Origin: MGBC114844 sp910585855
GTDB lineage: Bacteria > Bacillota > Clostridia > Lachnospirales > Lachnospiraceae
DNA: 64,000 nt
Direction: 5' to 3'
Assembly: GCA_965646165.1 (NCBI GenBank)
Contig: CBFFYP010000011.1
Location: 11,559-75,558, forward strand
Shown piece by piece: positions 28,273 through 38,524 of this stretch; positions within the stretch are counted from its first letter, which is position 1; every line of letters starts with the position of its first letter. A program made the position numbers and the translations under genes. The notes beneath the pieces are model-generated. The model did no database searches, had not been told where the DNA came from, and saw only the letters and a program-made list of their open reading frames with translations.

Positions 28273-29565
28273 ATGAGCTTACAGGTAGAAAAGTTAGAAA
28301 AGAACATGGCAAAACTTACGATTGAAGTTTCTGCAGAAGAATTTGAAAAGGCAATTCACAGAGCTTATTTAAAGAATAAAGGTAAGATTAATGTTCAGGG
28401 ATTTCGTAAAGGGAAAGTACCGCAGGCTGTGATAGAAAGAATGTATGGAAAAGAGGTTTTCTATGAAGATGCAGCAAATGATGTAATTCCGCCTGCTTAT
28501 CAGGAAGAAACAAAGAACAGTGATCTGGTGATTGTATCACAGCCAAAGATTGATGTAGAGCAGATGGAAAAAGGAAAGCCATTTATTTTTACGGCAGAAG
28601 TTGCATTAAAACCAGAAGTTACGCTTGGCAATTATAAAGGAATTGAAGTAGAGAAAATTGATGTAGAAGTAACAGAAGAAGAGGTTGATAACGAAATCGA
28701 TCGAGTAAGAACGCAGAATGGAAGAACAATAACAATAGAGGATCGGGCTGTTCAAAAAGATGATATGACAGTAATTGATTTTGAAGGTTTTGTAGACGGA
28801 GTGCCGTTTGATGGCGGAAAAGCAGAAAACTATGATTTAGTGATTGGTTCGGGTGCTTTTATACCGGGATTTGAAGATCAGTTAATTGGTGCAGAAATTG
28901 GAAAGGAAAAGGAGATTTCCGTTACTTTTCCAGAGCAGTATCATTCTAAGGAATTGGCAGGAAAACCGGCAACTTTTAAAGTAACCGTAAAAGAAATTAA
29001 AGTAAAAGAACTGCCGGAATTAGATGATGAATTTGCAAAGGATGTATCTGATTTTGATACATTAGAAGAGTATAAGGCAGATGTCAAGGCAAAGCTGTTA
29101 GAGAAGAAAGAAGACGATGCCTATGATGAAAAAGAAAATGCTGTTATTGATAAGATTATTGAAGCATCACAGATGGAAATTCCAGATGTTATGATTGATT
29201 ATCAGGTGCAGGGAATGATGGATGATTTTTCAAGAAATCTGCAGATGCAGGGATTATCAGTAGAACAATATTTCCAATTTACAGGTTATACTCGGCAGAA
29301 AATGATGGAAGAGATGAAACCAAATGCACTAAAGAAGATTCAAAGCAGATTGGTATTAGAAAAGATTGTAGAAGTGGAAAATTTAACTGCGACACAAGAA
29401 GATATCGATCAGGAAATTGCAGATGCTGCTGCTGCCTATAATATGGAAGCAGACAAGCTGAGAGAATTTATGGGTGAAGCAGAGATGGAACAGATGAAGG
29501 TAGATATTGCTGTTCAGAAAGCAGCAGACTTAGTAGTAGAAGCAGCACAGGAAATTGAAAAATAA
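28273..29565 (+). CDS. tig: Trigger factor (ribosome-bound chaperone and prolyl isomerase)
   Basis: 430 aa, normal length. The N-terminal ribosome-binding domain contains GFRKGKVPQAVIERMYG, the exact docking signature. The FKBP domain (about 155-245) has DDMTVIDFEGFVDG and GSGAFIPGFEDQLIGA. The helical C-terminal arms follow. It binds nascent chains at the ribosome exit. AAGGAGG lies 11 nt before the ATG. It leads the tig-clpP-clpX cluster, an order conserved in many bacteria. Confidence 0.96.
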   Translation: MSLQVEKLEKNMAKLTIEVSAEEFEKAIHRAYLKNKGKINVQGFRKGKVPQAVIERMYGKEVFYEDAANDVIPPAYQEETKNSDLVIVSQPKIDVEQMEKGKPFIFTAEVALKPEVTLGNYKGIEVEKIDVEVTEEEVDNEIDRVRTQNGRTITIEDRAVQKDDMTVIDFEGFVDGVPFDGGKAENYDLVIGSGAFIPGFEDQLIGAEIGKEKEISVTFPEQYHSKELAGKPATFKVTVKEIKVKELPELDDEFAKDVSDFDTLEEYKADVKAKLLEKKEDDAYDEKENAVIDKIIEASQMEIPDVMIDYQVQGMMDDFSRNLQMQGLSVEQYFQFTGYTRQKMMEEMKPNALKKIQSRLVLEKIVEVENLTATQEDIDQEIADAAAAYNMEADKLREFMGEAEMEQMKVDIAVQKAADLVVEAAQEIEK

Positions 29566-29779
29566 AAAATATTCTACTGGGAATGGGTTGTTAATTCAAC
29601 AGTCCGTCTGTATTGCAGGCAGACTATTGGATTGCAACCGCACAGGTGGAAAATATTGTCCGATAAGTCTTTGTCAGAGTGATACAAGGCTTACCGGATA
29701 TTGTCGTCAAAAGCCGAAATTAAAATAAAAGAAAATAAAAAGGGGAAGAAGCCTGTAAGAAGGGCAGAAAGGAGTGAAT
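29566..29779 (+). other. tig-clpP spacer with inverted repeats
   Basis: It contains GTCTG...GCAGAC (about 29607-29623) and a longer imperfect inverted repeat with ATATTGTCCG near 29650 and CCGGATATTGTC near 29694. No ORF. These may attenuate or process the transcript; no known RNA family is recognised. Confidence 0.4.
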
Positions 29780-30367
29780 ATGAGTTTAGTACCTTATGTC
29801 ATTGAACAGAACAGCAGAGGAGAGCGGTCGTATGATATTTATTCCCGGCTGTTAAAGGATAGGATTATTTTTTTAGGCGAGGAAGTAAATGATGTCACAG
29901 CAAGCCTGACGATTGCACAGATGCTGTTTTTAGAGGCAGAGGACCCGGGGAAGGAGATTCAGCTTTATATTAATAGTCCCGGCGGTTCGGTTACAGCTGG
30001 GATGGCAATTTATGATACAATGAATTATATTAAATGTGATGTTTCAACTATTTGCATGGGATTAGCAGCAAGTATGGGAGCTTTTTTGTTGTCGAGCGGA
30101 GCAAAGGGAAAACGTTTGGCACTTCCAAATGCAGAGATTATGATTCATCAGCCATTAGGGGGGATTCCGGGGCATACACAGGCAACCGATATGAAGATTG
30201 TAACAGAACAGATTCTTCGCACAAAGGAAAAATTAAATCGCATTTTAGCTGCAAATACGGGAAAAGATATTTCTGTAATTGAACAAGATACAGAGAGGGA
30301 TAACTATATGACTGCAGAGGAAGCAAAGGCATATGGATTGATTGATGAAATTATTGTGAGCAGATAG
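29780..30367 (+). CDS. clpP: ATP-dependent Clp protease proteolytic subunit
   Basis: 195 aa from the ATG at 29780 (AAGGAG 5 nt upstream; a GTG at 29774 lies inside the ribosome site). The catalytic Ser is in [12 protein letters not shown], His in IMIHQPLGG and Asp in [14 protein letters not shown]. It forms the double-heptamer chamber fed by ClpX (next gene) and probably ClpA (55.6 kb). The short mature-like N-terminus SLVPYVIEQ and the [13 protein letters not shown] motif are typical. Confidence 0.96.
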   Translation: MSLVPYVIEQNSRGERSYDIYSRLLKDRIIFLGEEVNDVTASLTIAQMLFLEAEDPGKEIQLYINSPGGSVTAGMAIYDTMNYIKCDVSTICMGLAASMGAFLLSSGAKGKRLALPNAEIMIHQPLGGIPGHTQATDMKIVTEQILRTKEKLNRILAANTGKDISVIEQDTERDNYMTAEEAKAYGLIDEIIVSR

Positions 30368-30375
30368 AAAAAGGA

Positions 30376-30400
30376 CAGTCGCTGCCAAGGGCGGCGGCTG
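30376..30400 (+). terminator. Hairpin after clpP (possible attenuator)
   Basis: CAGTCGCTGCC (30376-30386) and GGCGGCGGCTG (30390-30400) form an 11-bp stem with two G-U pairs and a 3-nt loop, followed by only three T. It may partly uncouple clpX from clpP. Confidence 0.5.
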
Positions 30401-30447
30401 TTTCACTACAGAGAATCGTAGTGGCAAAAACCGTATGGAGGGAAAAG

Positions 30448-31728
30448 ATGGCAGGGAGAATGGAAGATAAAAGAATGAGATGTTCTTTTTGTAATAAATC
30501 GCAGGATCAGGTCAGAAAGTTAATTGCTGGTCCAAATGGAGCATATATCTGTGATGAATGTGTAGATGTATGTGCCGATATTATTGATGAAGAATTAGAC
30601 GAAGATTTAGATGATTCCAATGGCATTAATCTGATGAAGCCAAAGGAAATGAAAGAATTTTTAGATCAGTATGTAGTAGGGCAGGAAGAGGCAAAAAAAG
30701 TGCTTTCTGTTGCTGTATATAATCATTATAAAAGAATTATGTCTGGTAAGGATAATGGGGTTGAGATACAGAAAAGTAATGTGCTGATGATTGGACCAAC
30801 TGGTTCAGGTAAAACCTTTTTGGCACAGACATTGGCAAAGATGCTGAATGTGCCTTTTGCTATTGCAGATGCTACTACTTTGACAGAAGCCGGTTATGTA
30901 GGAGAAGACGTAGAAAATATTTTGCTGAAGGTAATTCAGGCAGCGGACGGAGATGTAGAACGTGCCGAATATGGAATTGTCTATATTGATGAAATTGATA
31001 AGATTACAAAAAAATCAGAGAATGTATCAATTACCAGAGATGTATCTGGAGAGGGAGTGCAGCAGGCATTATTAAAGATTTTGGAAGGAACAGTTGCTTC
31101 CGTTCCGCCTCAGGGCGGCAGAAAACATCCACAGCAGGAACTGATTCCGATTGATACGACTAATATTTTATTTATCTGCGGCGGAGCGTTTGATGGATTA
31201 GAAAAGATTATTGAGAAAAGAAAAGATCAAAAATCCATTGGATTTAATGTAGATATCGGTGAAAGACGGGAAGAAAAGATCGGGGAAATTTTGCATGAAG
31301 TAATGCCACAGGATTTGGTAAAATATGGATTGATTCCCGAATTTGTAGGGCGTGTTCCTGTAACTGTGACTTTGAATTTATTGAATGAAGAGGCGTTGGT
31401 GCGGATTTTAAAAGAGCCAAAAAATGCTATTGTAAAACAGTATCAGAAATTATTTGATTTGGATCATGTGGAACTGCAGTTTGAAGATGAGGCGATTCGT
31501 TTGGTAGCAAAGGAAGCTTTGGAGAGAAAAACTGGTGCGAGAGGGCTTCGATCGATTATGGAGCATGTTTTAATGGATGTTATGTTTGAGATTCCTTCAG
31601 ATGAGAGTATTGAGAAGTGTATTATTACAAAAGAGGTGGTAGAAGGGAAAAATGGACCGGAGGTTATTTGCAAGAATAAGGTAAGACGGCAGATTATGCG
31701 TGATTTTAAGGAAAAAGATCCGGCATAG
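30448..31728 (+). CDS. clpX: ATP-dependent Clp protease ATP-binding subunit ClpX
   Basis: 426 aa from the ATG at 30448, which follows GGAGGG. The N-terminal zinc-binding domain ([14 protein letters not shown]...[10 protein letters not shown]) recruits substrates. The AAA+ module has Walker [13 protein letters not shown], Walker B YIDEIDKI, the pore loop GYVGEDVE and the ClpP-docking IGF loop ([10 protein letters not shown]). It unfolds tagged proteins for ClpP. Confidence 0.96.
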   Translation: MAGRMEDKRMRCSFCNKSQDQVRKLIAGPNGAYICDECVDVCADIIDEELDEDLDDSNGINLMKPKEMKEFLDQYVVGQEEAKKVLSVAVYNHYKRIMSGKDNGVEIQKSNVLMIGPTGSGKTFLAQTLAKMLNVPFAIADATTLTEAGYVGEDVENILLKVIQAADGDVERAEYGIVYIDEIDKITKKSENVSITRDVSGEGVQQALLKILEGTVASVPPQGGRKHPQQELIPIDTTNILFICGGAFDGLEKIIEKRKDQKSIGFNVDIGERREEKIGEILHEVMPQDLVKYGLIPEFVGRVPVTVTLNLLNEEALVRILKEPKNAIVKQYQKLFDLDHVELQFEDEAIRLVAKEALERKTGARGLRSIMEHVLMDVMFEIPSDESIEKCIITKEVVEGKNGPEVICKNKVRRQIMRDFKEKDPA

Positions 31729-31739
31729 AGAGAAAGGAG

Positions 31740-31768
31740 AAAGGTGCGTTGCATTGCGGCGCACCTTT
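31740..31768 (+). terminator. Hairpin after clpX, probable terminator
   Basis: AAAGGTGCG (31740-31748) pairs perfectly with CGCACCTTT (31760-31768). The T-run is short, so the stop is probably weak, or the structure works with element A6 just downstream. Confidence 0.5.
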
Positions 31769-31804
31769 CCTGAAATCTGCTAGAATTTATATGTATGGCT
31801 GGGA

Positions 31805-31965
31805 GGACGCTAGAATCCATATGGAAGTCTACGCCGGGCTCGCTTGCGCTTAGCATTTCTTATTTTCATAGCAGACACATAAGACACTAAAATACAGCAA
31901 CACAGTGTCTAAGTGCCGACGGGAAATGATGACCCTTTGTAGACCACCATATGGATTCTAGCTGT
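31805..31965 (+). repeat. Family A variable-arm element, copy A6
   Basis: GGACGC...AGCTGT. Arms 31811-31831 and 31940-31960 match at 19 of 21 positions. The apical stem is GACACT/AGTGTC, a double compensatory change against GACGCT/AGCGTC. Together with A7 it flanks the GNAT gene in inverted orientation. Confidence 0.86.
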
Positions 31966-32093
31966 TTCTTCCTGCAGGAACTTGATTTTACTGGATAGCA
32001 GTAAATTTTTGTAAAGAATATTTATCTAGAATTTATGGAGTGTAATGAAAAGGATAAGGATACGAAATAGGTTCTTAGAGGGGCGAATTGAGA

Positions 32094-32540
32094 ATGAATA
32101 TTAGAAAAGCCAGAGTGGATGATTTATCAAGAGTAGCTGAAATATTTGTTTTTAATAATCGGATTAATTATTTTCCGATATTTCAGGATGAAACGTTTTC
32201 TTTTGGTGAATTGCAGGTTGTTTCGTTAATAAATAATTATTTGATAAAGGATGAAATAATAAATAATATCTTTGTATTTGACGATGGTTTAATAAAAGGT
32301 TTTGTTCAAATGAATAAAACGGAAATTTGTAAAATATATGTAGATACATTTTTTCAAGGCAGAGGAATTGGAAGTCAATTAATCGAATATGCAGTGAAAG
32401 AATTTTATGCAGATAATTTGTGGGCATTAGAAAAGAATAGAAGAGCGATTTCTTTTTATCAAAAGCATGGATTTTCTCTGACAGGTGAAAGGAAGTTTGA
32501 AGAGGGTACAACAGAGTATTTGGTTCGATTAAAGAGATAA
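32094..32540 (+). CDS. GNAT family N-acetyltransferase
   Basis: 148 aa from the ATG at 32094 (AGAGGGG upstream). The acetyl-CoA loop is FFQGRGIGSQLIEYAVKE, followed by the final strand and helix RRAISFYQKHGFSLTGERKFEEG. It resembles small YjaB/PhnO-like acetyltransferases; the acceptor is unknown. It is more AT-rich than neighbouring clpX and lon and is enclosed by inverted A elements (A6 and A7), which hints at separate acquisition. Confidence 0.85.
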   Translation: MNIRKARVDDLSRVAEIFVFNNRINYFPIFQDETFSFGELQVVSLINNYLIKDEIINNIFVFDDGLIKGFVQMNKTEICKIYVDTFFQGRGIGSQLIEYAVKEFYADNLWALEKNRRAISFYQKHGFSLTGERKFEEGTTEYLVRLKR

Positions 32541-32605
32541 ATTTCAGCCTGTCAGAAGATTTTCTAATAAAGATTATGTTTTTTAGTTGTAAAATTTTGG
32601 AGAAC

Positions 32606-32765
32606 ACAGCTGGAATGAAAGAAAAGGTCTATGCAGGGTCATCATTTCCCGTTGGCACTTAGGTGATGTGTTGCTGTGTTTTAGCATCTTAGTGTCCGCT
32701 ATGAAAATAGAAAATGCTAAGCGCAAGCGAGCCCGGAATAGACCTTTTCTTTCATTTCGGCGTCC
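32606..32765 (-). repeat. Family A variable-arm element, copy A7
   Basis: On the minus strand it runs from GGACGC (32765) to AGCTGT (32606). Arms 32610-32631 and 32739-32760 match at 20 of 22, and both mismatches would be G-U in RNA from the plus strand. It ends about 50 bp before lon, so the lon promoter must lie inside it or in the short AT-rich gap. Confidence 0.86.
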
Positions 32766-32814
32766 TAGACAAAAAAGTAAAATTTTTTAATTTTTAATAG
32801 AGAGGATGACTAGA

Positions 32815-35133
32815 ATGGGTGAGGAGAAAATTTTGATACCAGTGATTGCTTTAAGGGGTATGACAATTTTACCGGCAATGGTAGTACATTTTGATGTCAG
32901 CCGGGCAAAATCGATTCATGCTTTGGAAAAGGCTATGGTACATGAACAGAGAATTTTGGTTATTACACAGAGAGATCCAGAGGATGAAGAACCAACACTG
33001 GAAAATTTATATCAGATTGGAACGATCTGTGAGATTAAGCAGTTAATTAAGCTTCCTAATAATATTATTCGTGTTTTGGTAGAGGGAAAAGAACGGGCGG
33101 AATTGGAAAATTTTATTGAGGATCAGGAGGCATTGATTGGAGAGGTATATATTTTAGGAAATACCGGGAAAGAGGAATTGGATTCTGTCACAATGGAGGC
33201 TATGATGCGGATTGTGAAGGAGTTATTGCTTCGCTATAGTGCTATGAATCCAAAGTTAAATCGGGATACGGTAAAACTGCTTACGGAAACAGGGGATTTG
33301 GAATATTTGTTAGATCAGGTTGCTAATAATATTCCGCTTCGTTATGAGCAGAAACAGGAACTTTTGGAGGCTTCTGATTTAACGCTGCGTTATGAAGTGA
33401 TTACACGGATTCTTGGAAATGAAATTGAGGTGCTTCGTATTCGAAAGGAATTTCAGGAAGAGGTAAAGGCAAGGGTCGATAAAAATCAAAAGGAATATAT
33501 TTTGCGGGAGCAGATGAAGTTGATTCGAGATGAGCTTGGAGAGGGAGATAGTGCTTCAGATGCAGATCACTATTTGGAAACACTCAGTAAGTTAAAGGCT
33601 TCGAAAGAGGTAAAGGATAAGATTAAAAAGGAGATTGTTCGCTTTAAGAATATTGGTTCGAACAGTTCAGAGAGCAGTGTATCACGGACTTATATTGAAA
33701 CATTGTTAGAGATGCCTTGGAATAAAGCATCCAAGGACAGCAAGGATTTGAAAAAGGCAAATGAGATTTTGGAAGCGGAGCATTATGGATTAAAGAAGGT
33801 AAAGGAACGGATTTTGGAATTTTTGGCAGTGCGTTCTCTGACAGAAAAGGGGGAGAGTCCGATTATCTGTTTGGTAGGACCTCCCGGAACTGGGAAAACG
33901 TCGATTGCGAAGTCAGTTGCAAAGGCATTAAATAAGGAATATGTGCGGATTTGTCTGGGCGGTGTACGGGATGAAGCAGAGATTCGAGGGCATCGCAGAA
34001 CCTATGTGGGGGCGATGCCGGGGAGGATTGCAGCGGGGCTTCACAATGCCGGAGTGAAAAATCCTTTGATGCTGTTGGATGAAATTGATAAAGTGAGCAG
34101 TGATTATAAGGGAGATACCTCTTCTGCACTTTTAGAAGTATTGGATTCGGAGCAAAATTCAAAGTTTCGGGATCACTATATTGAGATACCGCTGGATCTG
34201 TCGGAGGTGCTGTTTATTGCTACTGCAAATTCGGTGCAGGATATACCGAAACCTTTGTTGGATCGAATGGAAATGATTGAAGTGACTAGTTATACAGAAA
34301 ATGAAAAAGCACATATTGCAAAGGATCATTTGATTCCAAAACAGTTAAAGAAGCATGGGATAAAAGAAAAACAGTTGATTTTTTCGGAAAAAGCAGTGGA
34401 ACATATGATTCATAGTTATACCAGAGAGGCTGGTGTGCGTGGATTAGAGCGCAAGATTGGGGAGATTTGCAGAAAGGCTGCCCGTGAGATTTTGGAAGAG
34501 AAAAGAGAAGTGGTAAAGATTACGGAATCTAGTTTGAAAAAATATCTGGGTAAGGAATTGTATGTTTTTGATGTGGCAAATGAAACGGATGAAGTCGGGA
34601 TTGTACGAGGGCTTGCATGGACAAGTGTAGGGGGTGATACGCTTCAGATTGAAGTGAATATTATGCCGGGAAAAGGGGAATTGAAATTGACTGGAAAGTT
34701 GGGAGATGTGATGAAAGAATCGGCACAGGCAGGGGTAAGTTATATTCGTTCCATTGCACCACGTTATCAGCTTTCAGAGGATTATTTTGAGAAACATGAT
34801 ATTCATATTCATATACCGGAGGGAGCAGTGCCAAAGGATGGACCTTCTGCCGGAATTACAATGGCTACGGCAATGCTTTCGGCGATTGTAGAAAAGCCGG
34901 TTCGTGCTGATTTGGCTATGACTGGGGAAATTACACTTCGGGGGCGGGTGCTTCCGATTGGAGGGTTAAAAGAAAAGATTTTGGCTGCGAAGATGGCGCA
35001 TATTAAGACGGTGCTGGTGCCGGAAAAGAATCGGCGGGATGTGGCAGAGATTTCTTCTGAGATAGTAAAGGGGATTCGGATAGAATATGTAGAGAATATG
35101 GAGCAGGTGATAGGGCAGGCGTTCATTTTTTGA
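32815..35133 (+). CDS. lon: ATP-dependent protease Lon
   Basis: 772 aa from the ATG at 32815 (GAGGATG upstream; the ATG at 32806 lies inside that site). The LON N-terminal substrate domain is followed by AAA+ with Walker [14 protein letters not shown], then the protease domain with catalytic Ser in [14 protein letters not shown] (about 678) and Lys in [13 protein letters not shown] (about 721). It is a cytosolic quality-control protease. Element A8 starts 4 bp after the stop. Confidence 0.96.
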   Translation: MGEEKILIPVIALRGMTILPAMVVHFDVSRAKSIHALEKAMVHEQRILVITQRDPEDEEPTLENLYQIGTICEIKQLIKLPNNIIRVLVEGKERAELENFIEDQEALIGEVYILGNTGKEELDSVTMEAMMRIVKELLLRYSAMNPKLNRDTVKLLTETGDLEYLLDQVANNIPLRYEQKQELLEASDLTLRYEVITRILGNEIEVLRIRKEFQEEVKARVDKNQKEYILREQMKLIRDELGEGDSASDADHYLETLSKLKASKEVKDKIKKEIVRFKNIGSNSSESSVSRTYIETLLEMPWNKASKDSKDLKKANEILEAEHYGLKKVKERILEFLAVRSLTEKGESPIICLVGPPGTGKTSIAKSVAKALNKEYVRICLGGVRDEAEIRGHRRTYVGAMPGRIAAGLHNAGVKNPLMLLDEIDKVSSDYKGDTSSALLEVLDSEQNSKFRDHYIEIPLDLSEVLFIATANSVQDIPKPLLDRMEMIEVTSYTENEKAHIAKDHLIPKQLKKHGIKEKQLIFSEKAVEHMIHSYTREAGVRGLERKIGEICRKAAREILEEKREVVKITESSLKKYLGKELYVFDVANETDEVGIVRGLAWTSVGGDTLQIEVNIMPGKGELKLTGKLGDVMKESAQAGVSYIRSIAPRYQLSEDYFEKHDIHIHIPEGAVPKDGPSAGITMATAMLSAIVEKPVRADLAMTGEITLRGRVLPIGGLKEKILAAKMAHIKTVLVPEKNRRDVAEISSEIVKGIRIEYVENMEQVIGQAFIF

Positions 35134-35137
35134 ATGA

Positions 35138-35285
35138 GGATGCCGGAAGCTCAAGGGATGTTTGCTCTGAGCCCGCTTTCGCTTAGCATTTCCTCGTAGC
35201 GGACACATAAGACGCTAAAATACAGCGTCTAAGTGCCGACGGGAAATGATGACCCTGCGCAGATATCCCTTGGGCTTCCGGCTAT
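35138..35285 (+). repeat. Family A variable-arm element, copy A8 (short-loop form)
   Basis: It starts GGATGC (variant of GGACGC) and ends GGCTAT. Arms 35144-35165 and 35259-35280 pair over 22 positions with three mismatches, each a G-T wobble in this orientation. Right-end extension TATTTCAGTCGAAAAATAGAG as in A3 and A10. It lies 4 bp behind lon and may serve as its 3' end. Confidence 0.85.
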
Positions 35286-35363
35286 GTATTTCAGTCGAAA
35301 AATAGAGGTGTAAAAAATGAAGCTACTGGGAGTAGAATAAAATAAAAAGGAAATTGGTGTATT

Positions 35364-35951
35364 ATGATTATAAAAGAGGTTAATTTGGAAACGGTTTGTG
35401 GGATTACTAGTACGTTGCCTGTTAATACAGAACCGGAAATTGCTTTTGCTGGGAAGTCAAATGTTGGAAAGTCTTCTTTGATTAATGCTTTGATTCAGCG
35501 CAAGGCATTGGCTCGGACTTCTTCTCAGCCCGGTAAGACGCAGACACTTAATTTTTATCATGTCAATCGGGCGTTTTATTATGTGGATCTTCCGGGGTAT
35601 GGTTATGCGAAGGTAGCAGTGTCTGAGAAGGAAAAATGGGGGAAGATGATTGAACGTTATTTAAGAAAGTCTGAGCAGCTTCGGGCGGTTTTTTTGTTGG
35701 TGGATATTCGTCATGCTCCTTCGGAGAATGATAGAATAATGTATCAGTGGATTTTGGGAAATGGGTTTCATCCGATTATAATTGCTACAAAGTTGGATAA
35801 AATAAAAAGAAGTCAGGTACAAAGGCAGGTACGCCTGATTCGGGATGGACTTCAGGTGGAGGAGGATACGATATTGATTCCTTTTTCGGCTGAAACGAAA
35901 CAGGGACGGGAAGAGATTTGGGAGTTGGTAGAGCAGTTGATTGCAGAGTAG
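35364..35951 (+). CDS. engB: Ribosome biogenesis GTPase EngB/YsxC
   Basis: 195 aa. TrmE-Era-EngA-like GTPase with G1 GKSNVGKSSLINAL, G2 TSSQPGKTQTLNFY, G3 VDLPGYGYAKV, G4 ATKLDKIK and G5 IPFSAETKQG. It is needed for late 50S subunit assembly. The lon-engB order is conserved in Firmicutes, supporting the call; here element A8 lies between them. Confidence 0.95.
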   Translation: MIIKEVNLETVCGITSTLPVNTEPEIAFAGKSNVGKSSLINALIQRKALARTSSQPGKTQTLNFYHVNRAFYYVDLPGYGYAKVAVSEKEKWGKMIERYLRKSEQLRAVFLLVDIRHAPSENDRIMYQWILGNGFHPIIIATKLDKIKRSQVQRQVRLIRDGLQVEEDTILIPFSAETKQGREEIWELVEQLIAE

Positions 35952-36017
35952 GGGAAGTGGAATTAGAGGCAGGGCGGAAAGTGATTTTGTTGAGGATGAA
36001 TAGAGAGGAAAACGGAT

Positions 36018-36683
36018 ATGGGGTTGTTTGATATTATTGGACCTGTTATGGTTGGACCTTCTAGTTCCCATACGGCTGGGGCTGCCAGAATTGGTTATAT
36101 TTGCAGTAAAATGATGGATGAGAGGATTTCGGAGGCTAGGATTTTGTTTTATGGCTCTTTTTTGGCTACGGGGAAAGGGCATGGAACGGATAAGGCATTG
36201 GTTGCAGGGCTGCTTGGAATGAAACCGGATGATGAGCGGATTCCTTATAGTTTAGAGATTGCCAGAGAGCAGGAGATGCAGGTGCTGTTTGGAGCAGTGG
36301 AACTGACGGAAGCGCATCCGAATACAGTAAAGCTGATTTTAACTGGGAGGAGTGGAAGAAAGTTAGAGGTGGTGGCGGCTTCTACTGGAGGAGGACGAAT
36401 TCGGATTTGTCAGATTGACGGGTTGGATGCAAATTTTTGTGGGGATTATCCTACTTTGATTATTCACAATTTAGATCAGCCCGGATCGGTGATGGAAGTG
36501 ACGGCTATGTTGGCAAAGGAACAGGTAAATATTGCAACAATGCAGCTTTATCGGAATCGCCGGGGTGGTAATGCTGTTATGATATTGGAGTGCGATCAGG
36601 AGATTTCAAAGGAATTTTTAGAATGGATCAAACGGTTAGAGGGCATACTGAAGGTGACATATTTAAGTCTTAGGGAAGGATAG
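36018..36683 (+). CDS. sdaAB: L-serine ammonia-lyase, beta subunit
   Basis: 221 aa. The N-terminal SDH beta domain (DIIGPVMVGPSSSHTAGAARIG, KGHGTDKALVAGLLG) is followed by a C-terminal ACT domain (about 148-220, GSVMEVTAMLAKEQVNIATMQLYR) that usually senses serine or redox state. With the alpha subunit it converts serine to pyruvate and ammonia. It is separated from sdaAA by 55 bp. Confidence 0.94.
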   Translation: MGLFDIIGPVMVGPSSSHTAGAARIGYICSKMMDERISEARILFYGSFLATGKGHGTDKALVAGLLGMKPDDERIPYSLEIAREQEMQVLFGAVELTEAHPNTVKLILTGRSGRKLEVVAASTGGGRIRICQIDGLDANFCGDYPTLIIHNLDQPGSVMEVTAMLAKEQVNIATMQLYRNRRGGNAVMILECDQEISKEFLEWIKRLEGILKVTYLSLREG

Positions 36684-36738
36684 AAACGGGATTTTTATTG
36701 TTTTTTTATTATGAAAATTTTGGAATGGAGTAAAACAG

Positions 36739-37605
36739 ATGGGTTATCGATCTTTGGCGGAAATTGCTTCTTATGGGCAGGAAAAAGGGCTTTCTTTTTG
36801 GGAAATTATTGTGATGGGGGATATGCGGGAACGAGATGTGACTATGCAGGAGTCAATGGAAAAGATGACGGCTATGTATCAGGCTATGAAGCGGGCAGAT
36901 GCGGGATATGAGGAGAATCTGCGGTCTTCTAGTCGATTGGTGGGCGGAGATGGGGAAAAGGTGCAGAAATATTTTTTGAAGGGGGAGAGTTTATGCGGAG
37001 AATTGATTGGCAAAGTGATGGAGCGGGCAATTAAGATGAGTGAATCGAATGCCTGTATGAAGCGGATTGTGGCAGCACCTACTGCCGGATCTTGCGGGGT
37101 GCTTCCGGCGGTGCTTTTGACTATGGAGGAGAGGTTTTTAATTTTGCAGGAGCAGATTATACAGGCACTTTATGTGGCAGCCGGGATTGGTGAGGTGATT
37201 GCTTATCGGGCTTTTATTGCTGGGGCACAGGGGGGATGTCAGGCGGAGATTGGATCGGCTTCTGCTATGGCGGCTGGGGCAGCGGCTTTTTTAAAGGGGG
37301 CAGATGCGGAAGGGATTATTCATGCGGCAGCATTGGCTTTGAAAAATCTGCTTGGACTGGCTTGTGATCCGGTGGCTGGATTGGTGGAAGTTCCTTGTGT
37401 GAAGAGGAATGTGCTTGGGGCGGTAAATGCATTGACTTCGGCGGATTTAGTGCTTGCCGGGGTGCGGAGTGCAATTCCGCCGGATGAAGTGATTGATGCA
37501 ATGCGGGCGATTGGGGTCGGGATGTCGGCAGCGATTCGGGAAACTGGGGAAGGCGGGCTGGCGGCTACTCCTACTGGGGTGGAGATTGCAAGGCGGTTGA
37601 AATAA
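36739..37605 (+). CDS. sdaAA: L-serine ammonia-lyase, alpha (iron-sulfur) subunit
   Basis: 288 aa. Cysteines for the oxygen-labile 4Fe-4S cluster lie in NACMKRIVAAPTAGSCGVLPAV, QGGCQAEIGSASAMAAGAA and GLACDPVAGLVEVPCVKRN, all in the family arrangement. The cluster acts as Lewis acid in serine deamination. This fits an anaerobe. GGAG precedes the ATG. Behind the stop lie stub and copy A9 of the family A element. Confidence 0.95.
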   Translation: MGYRSLAEIASYGQEKGLSFWEIIVMGDMRERDVTMQESMEKMTAMYQAMKRADAGYEENLRSSSRLVGGDGEKVQKYFLKGESLCGELIGKVMERAIKMSESNACMKRIVAAPTAGSCGVLPAVLLTMEERFLILQEQIIQALYVAAGIGEVIAYRAFIAGAQGGCQAEIGSASAMAAGAAAFLKGADAEGIIHAAALALKNLLGLACDPVAGLVEVPCVKRNVLGAVNALTSADLVLAGVRSAIPPDEVIDAMRAIGVGMSAAIRETGEGGLAATPTGVEIARRLK

Positions 37606-37657
37606 AAAATTCCGATTGATCCGGATGCTGGAATTGAATTGAGTAATCGAATTAGTC

Positions 37658-37818
37658 GGACGCCGGAATTAAATAAGAGGTCTATTCCGAACCCGCTTTC
37701 GCTTAGCATTTCCTATTTTCACAGCGGACATATAAGGTGCTAAAACACAGCAATACAGCACCTAAGTGCCGACGGGAAATGATGACCCTTCATAGACCTC
37801 TTATTCGATTCCGGCTGT
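37658..37818 (+). repeat. Family A variable-arm element, copy A9
   Basis: GGACGC...GGCTGT. Arms 37664-37684 and 37793-37813 match at 19 of 21. The apical stem is GGTGCT/AGCACC with the long loop. A stub GGATGCTGGAATTGAATTG lies at 37623-37641 just before it. Its right end abuts the hsdM remnant. Confidence 0.86.
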
Positions 37819-38125
37819 TAAAAAGCTGAGATATGGACGGCTGCCGGATTTTAATGAAAGAGGGGAATTGGTTGGGATAGAAGAGGATAAAGAGAAAGGG
37901 GATCAAGGGAAAACGGTGTTTGCACGTTATATGGAGGATACTACATTTTTAATTCCTACTCTGCAGGTGCTGCAAAAGATTATTACGGGATTATAGGATT
38001 AATATGAGCATGATATTGCAGATTTGGATATGTAGGGTGATTTGTATGAATATATACTTGATAAATTGTCTACAGCCGGACAGAATGGACAATTTCGGAC
38101 ACCGAAGCATATATATAATATTAAT
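37819..38125 (+). pseudogene. Remnant of a type I restriction methylase subunit (HsdM)
   Basis: The translation reads KLRYGRLPDFNERGELVG...TVFARYMEDTTFLIPTLQVLQKIITGL, a stop, then YEHDIADLDM, another stop, then [26 protein letters not shown]. The last part is the HsdM signature just ahead of the SAM-binding domain (GDLYEYLLSKL.TAG.NGQFRTPRHII). Two in-frame stops and loss of everything downstream make it dead. An HsdR tail scrap lies at 42.9 kb, so a type I R-M locus once spanned this place. Confidence 0.75.
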
Positions 38126-38261
38126 AAAAGAAGAATTGATAAAAATGGATTTATTAGTCAAAATCGAAATTTATGAAGGAATTTCTTTAACTTTCCCCAT
38201 TTTTCAAGGTTTTTCAAACTTCAAATAGTGAAATGATATGTATTTTCCCTTGTTTTTGTCC

Positions 38262-38453
38262 TTATGGGCATTTGACAAGGGAATGTCTTTTCTGAATGTG
38301 CTTAGTCGTTGCCTGTAAAAACCTAGCGGAAGTTCGCTTAGCTTCCCTTGTGGCATGAGCATATACATTCATTGTGGTACTGACATCTGAGTGTTCTAAA
38401 AGTTTCTGCACTTCTCTGTAGTAGTTGCGGTGGCAAAGCTTCCCATACTGCAT
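38262..38453 (-). pseudogene. C-terminal fragment of a tyrosine recombinase/integrase
   Basis: It ends with REVQKLLEHSDVSTTMNVYAHATREAKRTSARFL, the last catalytic helix region of phage-type integrases, with the nucleophile Tyr in NVYAH and the preceding His. The first residues are out of register and the N-terminal two thirds, including the Arg motif, are missing. It is a trace of the mobile DNA that brought the 38-43 kb block, or of an HsdS-shuffling recombinase. Confidence 0.7.
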
Positions 38454-38524
38454 ACGGTTTTTGAGTTGCTCCTTTCTTGTAAGATTTATAAGGAACTGAT
38501 TTGAAAATGACAGGAGTTTTGTTG

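Noticed and set aside
29566..29779. T-box or other riboswitch between tig and clpP
   Set aside because: No T-box sequence, specifier loop or known aptamer motif; only unassigned inverted repeats.
38004..38228. 74-codon ORF downstream of A9
   Set aside because: A different frame over the same bases gives clear HsdM sequence, so this is a chance frame in a remnant.
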